NCBI GenBank assembly: GCA_946186725.1
Contig: CAMHOI010000007.1
Coordinates: 1 to 13,557, forward strand
DNA: 13,557 nucleotides
Source: an uncultured Clostridia bacterium
Lineage (GTDB): Bacteria; Bacillota; Clostridia; Oscillospirales; Acutalibacteraceae
Direction of reading: 5' to 3'
Shown here: positions 6,799 through 13,025 of the stretch, in pieces
How positions within the stretch are numbered: the first letter of the stretch is position 1
Layout: the number at the start of each line of letters is the position of its first letter
Program-made: the position numbers and the translations under genes
The notes under the pieces: model-generated
The model's database searches: none
Told to the model about the DNA's origin: nothing
The model's input: only the letters and a program-made list of their open reading frames with translations

Positions 6799-7209
6799 AT
6801 GAAACGCGTTTTGTTCGTCTGCACCGGCAACACCTGCCGGTCTCCCATGGCGGCCGCCCTGTTCAACCGCTACGCGCGTGAAAAGGGCCTTGACGCCGCC
6901 GCCGATTCCGCCGGCCTGGCCGCCCGGGCGGGCGCGCCCGCCAGCGCCCACGCCGTCGCCGCCATGGCCGAAGTGGGGGAGGACATCTCCTCTCACGCCG
7001 CCAAGCCCGTCACGCGGGAGCTGCTGAGCGCCGCCGACCGCATCTGCTGTATGAGCGAGAGCGCCGCCGCCTTCCTGCGGGAGAGCGGTTTTGACGCCCG
7101 CACGCTGGGGACAGGGATCTCCGATCCCTACGGCGGCACGCTGGAGGACTACCGCCGCTGCCGGGACGAGATCGCCGCCGCCATTCCCGGGGCGGCCGAA
7201 GGACTGTGA
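6799..7209 (+). CDS. ywlE: Low-molecular-weight phosphatase, YwlE-like (probable protein-arginine phosphatase)
   Basis: The 136-aa product is a complete LMW protein phosphatase. The P-loop CTGNTCRS (8-15) gives nucleophile C8 and R14, and the general acid is D109 in SDPYGG. The P-loop Thr (T12) matches the Thr of B. subtilis YwlE that favours phosphoarginine over phosphotyrosine; classical tyrosine phosphatases carry Ile there. An aromatic residue follows two places after the acid (Y111, Phe in YwlE). I therefore infer removal of phosphate from arginine in McsB-marked proteins, though no mcsB is in view; tyrosine phosphatase activity is the alternative. GGGAGGG lies 5 nt before the ATG. It follows polA by 12 nt and overlaps rimI by 4 nt (GTGA). 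Confidence 0.85.
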   Translation: MKRVLFVCTGNTCRSPMAAALFNRYAREKGLDAAADSAGLAARAGAPASAHAVAAMAEVGEDISSHAAKPVTRELLSAADRICCMSESAAAFLRESGFDARTLGTGISDPYGGTLEDYRRCRDEIAAAIPGAAEGL

Positions 7210-7643
7210 TCGCCCTGCGCCCCGCCTGCGCGGCGGACGTCGAGGCGCTTGCGGGCCTGTGCGCCCAAACCATTGCCAAGCCCTGGTCCGGCCGCGCGTT
7301 TGAGGCCGAGATCGCCGCGGGCGCCTTCCTGCCCACCGCATGGGAAGGAGACCGACTCGTCGGCTTCGCCGCCCTTCGTGCCGAGGACGACCTGGGTTAT
7401 CTTTCTCTGCTCGCCGTCGATCCCGATTATCGCCGCCGGGGGATCGCCTCCGCCCTGATGAGTGCCGCCGAGGATTGGTGCCGCCGGCAGGGGCTGACCC
7501 GCGTCCTGCTCGACGTGCGCGCCTCCAACGAGGGCGCGCGATCCTTCTATTTCACCCAAAACTACGTCTGCATCGCCCGCCGTCCCGCTTTCTACGACTT
7601 CCCCCGCGAGGACGGCCTGACCATGCAAAAGGAGCTTTCATGA
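7206..7643 (+). CDS. rimI: Ribosomal protein bS18 alanine N-acetyltransferase
   Basis: This 145-aa GNAT enzyme is expected to acetylate the N-terminal alanine of ribosomal protein S18 with acetyl-CoA. It aligns without gaps to much of E. coli RimI: AKPWSGRAF near 24-32, AVDPDYRRRGIA (70-81, acetyl-CoA pyrophosphate loop), VRASN (104-108) and Y115, which matches the E. coli general acid. The expected general base, Glu103 in E. coli, is Asp here (LLDVRASN). The start is GTG 7206, sharing a GTGA overlap with the previous stop codon; AAGGA lies just 2 nt upstream, so translation probably relies on coupling. Its stop overlaps the tsaD start (ATGA). The rimI-tsaD pairing is common in bacteria and supports the assignment over a generic acetyltransferase. 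Confidence 0.87.
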   Translation: MIALRPACAADVEALAGLCAQTIAKPWSGRAFEAEIAAGAFLPTAWEGDRLVGFAALRAEDDLGYLSLLAVDPDYRRRGIASALMSAAEDWCRRQGLTRVLLDVRASNEGARSFYFTQNYVCIARRPAFYDFPREDGLTMQKELS

Positions 7644-8659
7644 ACATTCTTGCCATCGAGTCCTCCTGCGACGAGACCGCCGCCGCTGTCACGCGGGGCA
7701 GGGAAGTGCTCTCCAACATCGTCGCCTCCCAGGTGGAGGAGCATCGGATCTACGGCGGCGTCGTGCCCGAGATCGCCTCCCGCCGGCACGCCGAAGCCAT
7801 TACCGGCGTCACCGGGGCGGCGCTGAAGGAGGCGGGCGTCACCCTGTCGGAGATCGACGCCGTCGCCGTGACCTACGCTCCCGGCCTGATCGGCGCCCTG
7901 CTCGTGGGAGTCAACTTTGCCAAGGGACTGGCGCTCTCCGCGGGCAAGCCCCTCATCCCCGTCCATCATCTGCGCTCCCACATTGCCGCCAACTATATCA
8001 CCCGCCCCGATTGGGAGCCGCCCTTCCTCTGTCTGGTCGTTTCCGGCGGGCACAGCCATCTGGTCGAAGTGCGGGACTATACCGACTACCGCGTCATCGG
8101 CCGCACCCACGACGACGCGGCAGGGGAGTGCTTCGATAAATCCGCCCGCGCCATGGGTATGCCTTACCCCGGCGGCATCGCGCTGGACCGGATCGCGGAC
8201 GAAGGGGATCCCGACGCCTACGACCTGCCCTTTCCCCACGTCGCGGACCACCCCTACGATTTCAGCTTTTCGGGCCTCAAGACCGCGGTGGTCAATCTTC
8301 TCCACAACGCCGAACAGAAGGGAGAGAGCGTCTCGGTGCCCGACCTGTCGGCCGCCCTGCGCCGGCGCGTGTGCGATATGCTCCTGCGCGCCACCGAGCA
8401 GGCCGCCCTCGACCTTGGGCATACGTCGATCGCGCTCGCGGGCGGCGTCTCCGCCAACAGCGAGCTGCGCCGCCGCATGGAGGCCATGTGCGCCTCCCAC
8501 GGCTGGCGCTTCGGCCGCCCCGAGCTTTGCTACTGCGGGGACAACGCCGCCATGGTCGGCGTCCAGGGCTACTATGAGGCACTCGCCGGGCACTACGCCG
8601 ACGGCTCTCTCAACGCCTACGCCACCATGCCCATCGACTGTCTGACCGACATAAAATAA
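7640..8659 (+). CDS. tsaD: tRNA N6-adenosine threonylcarbamoyltransferase
   Basis: The 339-aa TsaD (Kae1/YgjD) transfers the threonylcarbamoyl group from threonylcarbamoyl-AMP to A37 of tRNAs reading ANN codons, working with TsaB and TsaE. The N-terminal ESSCDETAAAV (7-17), metal ligands H110 and H114 (HHLRSHIAA), SGGHSHL (135-141), SFSGLKTAV (209-217), GGVSAN (268-273) and D301 in YCGDNAAM are all present, so it looks active. The start is ATG 7640, with AAAAGGAG 5 nt upstream and a 4-nt ATGA overlap with rimI; the frame stays open much further upstream but without a sensible start. No terminator follows; the pckG promoter begins 15 nt after the stop. TsaB and TsaE, often adjacent in Firmicutes, are not in this window. 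Confidence 0.96.
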   Translation: MNILAIESSCDETAAAVTRGREVLSNIVASQVEEHRIYGGVVPEIASRRHAEAITGVTGAALKEAGVTLSEIDAVAVTYAPGLIGALLVGVNFAKGLALSAGKPLIPVHHLRSHIAANYITRPDWEPPFLCLVVSGGHSHLVEVRDYTDYRVIGRTHDDAAGECFDKSARAMGMPYPGGIALDRIADEGDPDAYDLPFPHVADHPYDFSFSGLKTAVVNLLHNAEQKGESVSVPDLSAALRRRVCDMLLRATEQAALDLGHTSIALAGGVSANSELRRRMEAMCASHGWRFGRPELCYCGDNAAMVGVQGYYEALAGHYADGSLNAYATMPIDCLTDIK

Positions 8660-8670
8660 TTATCATTATC
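8652..8670. promoter_or_regulatory. Fur-box-like AT-rich element (or UP element) upstream of pckG
   Basis: This 19-bp site ends in ATCATTATC and matches the classical Fur-box consensus at 15 of 19 positions by my hand alignment. It overlaps the tsaD stop codon and ends 3 bp before the pckG -35. At that position an AT-rich stretch could equally be an UP element contacting the RNA polymerase alpha subunits. The low complexity of the sequence makes the Fur reading uncertain. Confidence 0.35.
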
Positions 8671-8673
8671 GGG

Positions 8674-8702
8674 TTGCAATTCCAAAATGCATTTGGTATA
8701 AT
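8674..8702 (+). promoter_or_regulatory. Promoter of pckG - DUF4867
   Basis: TTGCAA (8674-8679) and the perfect TATAAT (8697-8702) are 17 bp apart, with TGG making an extended -10; it looks the strongest promoter in the window. The spacer holds a CCAAA-N5-TTTGG palindrome (8682-8696). Wider arms AATTCCAA (8678-8685) and TTGGAATT (8719-8726) flank the -10. Transcription should start near 8709, leaving a leader of about 77 nt, which includes a small hairpin (8751-8756 with 8760-8765) before the Shine-Dalgarno. Confidence 0.85.
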
Positions 8703-8785
8703 ATAAAATAGGCGAGAATTGGAATTACCGCCGGCTTTTGCGTTTATTATATGTCCCATGGGCATTTTGGAAAGGAAGTATTCCC

Positions 8786-10576
8786 ATGACCAACAACTCT
8801 TCTGTCCTTCGTTTCGTCAGCGAGATGCAAGCCCTCGTTGACCCCGATTCGGTCGTCTGGATCGACGGCTCCGAGAGCCAGCTCGATACCCTGCGCGCCT
8901 TGGGCGTCAAGACCGGCGAAATGATCAAGCTCAACGAGGAGAAGCTTCCCGGCTGCTACCTCCACCGCACCAAGCCCAACGACGTCGCCCGCGTGGAGGA
9001 CCGCACCTTCATCTGCACCCGCAAGGAGGAGGACGCCGGCCCCACCAACCACTGGTGCGATCCCCAGGAGATGTACGAGCGGCTGTACGACATCGCCCGC
9101 GACTCCTATCGCGGCCGCACGATGTACGTCATTCCTTTCTCCATGGGCCCCATCGGCTCTCCTCTGGCCAAGATCGGGATCGAGATCACCGACTCCATCT
9201 ACGTCGTGCTGAACATGGCCATCATGACCCGCGTGGGCCAGAAGGTGCTCGACACCCTCGGTGACAGCAACGACTGGGTGCGCGGCTTCCACGCCTCCTG
9301 CGATATCGACCCGGAGAAGCGGTATATCTGCCAGTTCCCCGAGGACAACGCCATCATCTCCGTCAACTCCGCCTACGGCGGCAACGTCCTGCTGGGCAAG
9401 AAGTGCTTTGCGCTGCGCATCGCCTCCTTCCAGGGGCGCAACGAGGGCTGGATGGCCGAGCATATGCTCATACTCGGCCTCGAGAATCCGAAGGGCGAGG
9501 TCCGCTACATCGCGGCCGCCTTCCCCTCCGCCTGCGGCAAGACCAACCTCGCCATGCTCATCCCGCCCGAGTACCTGCGTAAGAAGGGGTACAAGATCTG
9601 GACGGTCGGCGACGATATCGCCTGGATGCGCATCGGCAAGGACGGCCGCCTCTACGCCATCAACCCCGAAAACGGCTTCTTCGGCGTCGCGCCCGGCACC
9701 AACGCCCACTCCAACTTCAACGCGCTGGAGTCCACCAAGCGCAACGCCATTTTCACCAACGTCGCCCTGAATCTGGACGACAACACCGTCTGGTGGGAGG
9801 GCCTCGATGAGAACCCGCCCAAGCACGCCCTCAACTGGCGCGGCGAGCCCTGGGACTATCGTGCCTACGACAAGAACGACAAGGTCCGCACCGCCGCCGC
9901 CCATCCCAACAGCCGCTTCACCGCGCCCGCGGTGAACTGCCCCTGCCTCTCCACCGAGTTTGAGACCGGCGAGGGCGTGCCCATCTCCGCCATCGTCTTC
10001 GGCGGCCGCCGTGCCAAGCTCGCGCCCCTGGTCTACCAGTCCCGCGATTGGGTGAACGGCGTCTTCATCGGCTCCGCCATGGCGTCCGAGACCACCGCGG
10101 CCGCGGCCGGCGCCGTGGGCGTCGTCCGCCGCGATCCGATGGCCATGCTGCCCTTCTGCGGCTACCACATGGGCGACTACTTCCGCCATTGGCTCGACAT
10201 GGGCGAGCGCCTGGGCGACAAGGCGCCCAAGATCTTCAACGTCAACTGGTTCCGCACCGATAAGGACGGCAACTTCCTCTGGCCGGGCTACGGCGACAAT
10301 ATGCGCGTGCTCAACTGGATCATCGACCGCTGCGAGGGCAAGGTTGACGCCCGCGAGACCGCCATCGGCTACCTGCCCTATCCGCAGGACATCGACCGCA
10401 CCGATCTTGACATGGACGTCGCCACGCTGGAGAGCATCCTCGACGTCGATAAGGCCGCGTGGGAGAAGGAAGCCGCCGAAATCACCGAGCACTACAAGAA
10501 GTTCGGCGACCGCCTGCCCGCGCAGCTGGCCGATCAGCTGGCCGGCCTGAAGGCCCGCCTGGCCGAGCTTGACTGA
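8786..10576 (+). CDS. pckG: Phosphoenolpyruvate carboxykinase (GTP)
   Basis: The 596-aa product belongs to the GTP-dependent PEPCK family, which interconverts oxaloacetate + GTP and PEP + CO2 + GDP in the cytoplasm. The kinase-1 loop AFPSACGKTN (245-254) carries the GTP-type active-site C250 and K252. Metal ligands of the family are visible: K206/K207 in GKKCFALR, H226 in AEHML and the GDD of WTVGDDIAWM (272-281). ASFQGRNEGW and HMGDYFRHW also fit. In a fermenting anaerobe the enzyme may run as a PEP carboxylase feeding C4 acids; direction is inferred. The start is ATG 8786, 8 nt after AAAGGAAG; an upstream extension lacks a Shine-Dalgarno. A strong promoter precedes it and a DUF4867 gene follows after 15 nt. 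Confidence 0.96.
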   Translation: MTNNSSVLRFVSEMQALVDPDSVVWIDGSESQLDTLRALGVKTGEMIKLNEEKLPGCYLHRTKPNDVARVEDRTFICTRKEEDAGPTNHWCDPQEMYERLYDIARDSYRGRTMYVIPFSMGPIGSPLAKIGIEITDSIYVVLNMAIMTRVGQKVLDTLGDSNDWVRGFHASCDIDPEKRYICQFPEDNAIISVNSAYGGNVLLGKKCFALRIASFQGRNEGWMAEHMLILGLENPKGEVRYIAAAFPSACGKTNLAMLIPPEYLRKKGYKIWTVGDDIAWMRIGKDGRLYAINPENGFFGVAPGTNAHSNFNALESTKRNAIFTNVALNLDDNTVWWEGLDENPPKHALNWRGEPWDYRAYDKNDKVRTAAAHPNSRFTAPAVNCPCLSTEFETGEGVPISAIVFGGRRAKLAPLVYQSRDWVNGVFIGSAMASETTAAAAGAVGVVRRDPMAMLPFCGYHMGDYFRHWLDMGERLGDKAPKIFNVNWFRTDKDGNFLWPGYGDNMRVLNWIIDRCEGKVDARETAIGYLPYPQDIDRTDLDMDVATLESILDVDKAAWEKEAAEITEHYKKFGDRLPAQLADQLAGLKARLAELD

Positions 10577-10591
10577 AAGAAGGACGAGCCG

Positions 10592-11203
10592 ATGAAGATC
10601 CATCGCGTGACCGATCCCGAGTTTGCCCGCTTCGGCCGGGTGCTTTCCCTCGATACCCGGGACATCGTCGCCGCCGGCGACGCCATCCCCATGCCCGACG
10701 AGGGTTCCTCCTACGTTCCCTCCCGCCCGGAGTTTGAGGCGCTGCCCATCGCCGGGGAGATCAAACGGGCCGTCTTCGGCGACCTGGAGACCCAGCTCGG
10801 CTACACCTGGGGCCACAGCCACCGGCTCAACGCGCTGGAGTGGCACACCTGCTCTGAGGTGAACGTCGCGGTGCGGGATCTCATCCTTCTGCTCGGCGAC
10901 CGCCGGGATCTGGAGGAGGGCAACCGCTTCGACTCCGCCAAGGTCGTCGCCTTCCGCCTCAACCGTGGCGAGGCCATCGAGGTCTACGCGACCACCCTTC
11001 ATTTCTGCCCCATCGAGGTGGAGGAGAGCGGCTTCGGCTGCGTGTGCGGCCTGCTCAAGGGGACCAACACCCCCCTCGCCGCGCCCACCGGCGACCCCTT
11101 CCTCTTCCGGGTCAACAAGTGGCTCATCGCCCATGAGGACAACGCGGCGCTCATCGCCCGCGGTGCCGTCCCCGGTATCTACGGCGAGAATTACACCCTC
11201 TGA
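10592..11203 (+). CDS. DUF4867-family cupin-like protein
   Basis: The 203-aa product resembles the DUF4867 family, whose function is not established. Conserved-looking blocks are TWGHSHRLNALEWH (72-85), SEVNVAVRDLILLLG (88-102), AIEVYATTLHFCP (128-140) and CGLLKGTNTPL (152-162). The pattern H75, H77, E83, H85 and H137 on predicted beta strands recalls a cupin metal site, distantly like sugar-acid or ureidoglycolate-processing cupins; this is inference. No signal peptide or membrane segment is seen. AGAAGGA lies about 8 nt before the ATG, and the gene starts 15 nt after pckG with no terminator between, so they share a transcript. That suggests a role near PEP/oxaloacetate metabolism, without proof. 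Confidence 0.8.
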   Translation: MKIHRVTDPEFARFGRVLSLDTRDIVAAGDAIPMPDEGSSYVPSRPEFEALPIAGEIKRAVFGDLETQLGYTWGHSHRLNALEWHTCSEVNVAVRDLILLLGDRRDLEEGNRFDSAKVVAFRLNRGEAIEVYATTLHFCPIEVEESGFGCVCGLLKGTNTPLAAPTGDPFLFRVNKWLIAHEDNAALIARGAVPGIYGENYTL

Positions 11204-11216
11204 TCCCCTCAATACG

Positions 11217-11251
11217 AAAGCCCGGCTGTCATCCGACAGCCGGGCTTTTTT
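11217..11251. terminator. Terminator between DUF4867 gene and ribF
   Basis: A perfect 14-bp stem (11217-11230 with 11235-11248) with a 4-nt loop (ATCC) is followed by T's on the plus strand to 11251. It ends the pckG operon. On the minus strand it begins 6 nt after the ribF stop codon, with a shorter U-run, so it probably serves both converging units. Confidence 0.92.
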
Positions 11252-11256
11252 GCACG

Positions 11257-12141
11257 CTATTTCGCCGCTTGCTCGGCGTCCGCCCGCATCTGCGCGATCA
11301 GCGCCTCTGGGGAGTCAAATTTGCGTTCCTCACGCAAAAACCGCTTCAGCGCGACGGCGACACCTTCGCCGTACAGATCGCCCTCAAAGCCGATGACGTG
11401 GCTCTCCGCGAGCGGCCGCGGCGCGCCGAAGGTCGGCCGCACTCCCACGTTGGTCACGGCGGGATACTCTTTTCCGTTGAGGTTTACGCGGGCGGCGTAG
11501 ACCCCGAACCGGGGCAGAACGCAGCCCTCTTCGAGCGCCTGGTTGACGGTGGGGAAGCCCAGCAGCCGTCCCCGCGCGTCGCCGTGCTCCACGGGCCCTT
11601 CGATGCAGTAGGGGGCGCCCAGCATCTGCGCGGCCGTTTCCATCTCGCCCGCGGCGACGGCCTCCCGGATACGGCTGGACGACACGATCCCGCCGCCCGC
11701 CGAGACCGGCTCGCTGACGGAGCAGAACAGTTCTCTTTTTTTGCAATAGGCGGCCAATGCGGCGGCGTCGCCCTCGGCGCCTCGCCCGAACCGGAAATTG
11801 TATCCGCAGGCGAAGCCCTTGGCGCCCATCCGCCCGACCAGCATAGCGAGGAAGGCGTCGGGACTCATATCCCGGATCGCGGCGAAATCCAGCCGGACGA
11901 CCGCAGCGATCCCCAGCTTCTCGAAGAGTGCGTCGCACCGCTCGGGGGAGAAGAGTCGCTGCTTGGCCGGCCCGCCCAGCACGCTTTGCGGGTGTTGGGC
12001 GAAGGTGACCACCGCCACGGGCAGACCGGCCCCTGCGGCGTCGGCCAGTACCCTCCGGTGCCCCAGATGTACCCCGTCAAAGGTGCCAAGCGCCGCGATA
12101 CAGCCGCCTGAAAGAGCGACCGGCTCGTTGGATCGGATCAT
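11257..12141 (-). CDS. ribF: Bifunctional riboflavin kinase / FAD synthetase
   Basis: The 294-aa protein makes FMN from riboflavin + ATP, then FAD from FMN + ATP. The N-terminal adenylyltransferase half shows GTFDGVHLGHR (19-29, with the HxxH of the nucleotidyltransferase fold), GYNFRFGRG (113-121) and SSSRIR (154-159; the usual motif has Thr at the third position). The C-terminal kinase half shows GRLLGFPTVN (191-200), NVGVRPTFG (231-239), presumed catalytic E246 and DLYG (255-258). It is a little shorter than typical RibF but has all domains. The ATG at 12141 follows GAGGAGG by 7 nt and overlaps the truB stop (ATGA). It is the last gene of the nrnA-truB-ribF operon. No FMN riboswitch is in view. 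Confidence 0.95.
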   Translation of the reverse strand: MIRSNEPVALSGGCIAALGTFDGVHLGHRRVLADAAGAGLPVAVVTFAQHPQSVLGGPAKQRLFSPERCDALFEKLGIAAVVRLDFAAIRDMSPDAFLAMLVGRMGAKGFACGYNFRFGRGAEGDAAALAAYCKKRELFCSVSEPVSAGGGIVSSSRIREAVAAGEMETAAQMLGAPYCIEGPVEHGDARGRLLGFPTVNQALEEGCVLPRFGVYAARVNLNGKEYPAVTNVGVRPTFGAPRPLAESHVIGFEGDLYGEGVAVALKRFLREERKFDSPEALIAQMRADAEQAAK

Positions 12142-13025
12142 TTTGCAACCTCCTCGATCAGCAGACAAGCGACCTTCAGCGCCCCGTCCTTCGGCGCGCC
12201 CAGACCGAGCAGCGTCCCGTCGGGCGCGTATACCCGGATCGGATCGGCCCCGGCCGCCGCCCCTTCGGGCAGACGGTCGAGCGCCAGCTCGCCGCCGTTG
12301 GCGAAGCGGTGGGCCTGCTTCTCGGTCACCCTGACCTGTCCCAGATGAGCCAGACACCGCTCAACAGAGAGGATATGACCGGCAGGATCGGCTTCCAGCT
12401 CTTCCAGCCCCACGCATTCCTCCAGTGTGAAGCCGCCCGTCTGCGTGCGGCAAAGGCCGGCCAGCGTCGCGCCGCATCCCAGCTGCCGCCCCAGGTCGTC
12501 GGCCAGGGAGCGGATATACGTCCCCTTGGAGCAGACCACGTCCAGGATCCAGTGACCCTCGTGCGTGATCTCCACCAGGTCGAGCTTTTTGATCTCCACA
12601 CGGCGGGACGGCCTCTCGACCTCCACGCCCTCGCGCGCCAGGTCGTACAGCCGCCGCCCCTCCTGCTTGAGGGCGGAATACATGGGCGGCGTCTGCTCGA
12701 TCTCGCCACGGAAGTCGGCCAGCGCCGCCTCCACCTCCGCGCGGGCGGGGGAGAGACCGGTCTGCGCCAGCACCTTCCCCGTCACGTCGAGGGTGTCGGT
12801 CACGACGCCCGGCAGGACGTCGGCGCGGTAGCCCTTATCCGCCTCCAGCAGAAAGCCGGACAGGCGAGTGGCCCGCCCGAGCAGAACAGGAAGAACGCCG
12901 GTCGCCATGGGATCGAGGGTCCCGGTGTGACCGGCGCGTTTTTCTCCGACGATGCGCCGCACCCGTGCCACCGCCCCGAAGGAGGTCAGCCCGGCGGGCT
13001 TGTTCAGTAGGATCAATCCCTGCAT
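12138..13025 (-). CDS. truB: tRNA pseudouridine(55) synthase
   Basis: The 295-aa TruB isomerises U55 in the T-loop of tRNAs. The catalytic D38 lies in HTGTLDPMATGVLPV (33-47), and GLILLNKPAGLTS (3-15), KGYRADV near 86-92, TPPMYSALKQEG and CSKGTYIRSLADDLG also match. The C-terminal part (from about 230) is the PUA-like RNA-binding region. I chose ATG 13025 because the protein then begins MQGLILLNKP as the family does; AGGAG lies 11 nt upstream, a rather long spacing. The gene overlaps the end of nrnA by 13 nt and ribF by 4 nt, so all three should be co-translated. The order nrnA-truB-ribF is standard in Firmicutes, normally after infB and rbfA. Confidence 0.96.
   Translation of the reverse strand: MQGLILLNKPAGLTSFGAVARVRRIVGEKRAGHTGTLDPMATGVLPVLLGRATRLSGFLLEADKGYRADVLPGVVTDTLDVTGKVLAQTGLSPARAEVEAALADFRGEIEQTPPMYSALKQEGRRLYDLAREGVEVERPSRRVEIKKLDLVEITHEGHWILDVVCSKGTYIRSLADDLGRQLGCGATLAGLCRTQTGGFTLEECVGLEELEADPAGHILSVERCLAHLGQVRVTEKQAHRFANGGELALDRLPEGAAAGADPIRVYAPDGTLLGLGAPKDGALKVACLLIEEVAK

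Noticed and set aside
4141..7341. Very long minus-strand open frame opposite polA, continuous with dus
   Set aside because: It arises because the plus-strand genes almost never use TTA, CTA or TCA codons in this frame. The translation is low-complexity Gly/Ala/Asp-rich, and a well-placed Shine-Dalgarno and a promoter put the dus start at 4140.
7340..7639. N-terminal extension of tsaD in the same frame
   Set aside because: It overlaps rimI completely, is Arg/Pro-rich, and the ATG at 7640 has a Shine-Dalgarno and the family's normal N-terminus.
8751..8789. 12-codon leader ORF overlapping the pckG start codon (ATGA)
   Set aside because: There is no Shine-Dalgarno before its ATG and the peptide has no run of regulatory codons; the overlap is probably chance.
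8747..11212. 821-codon minus-strand open frame opposite pckG and the DUF4867 gene
   Set aside because: Same codon-bias shadow: no family resemblance, Gly/Val/Ala-rich, and complementary to two clearly recognisable genes.
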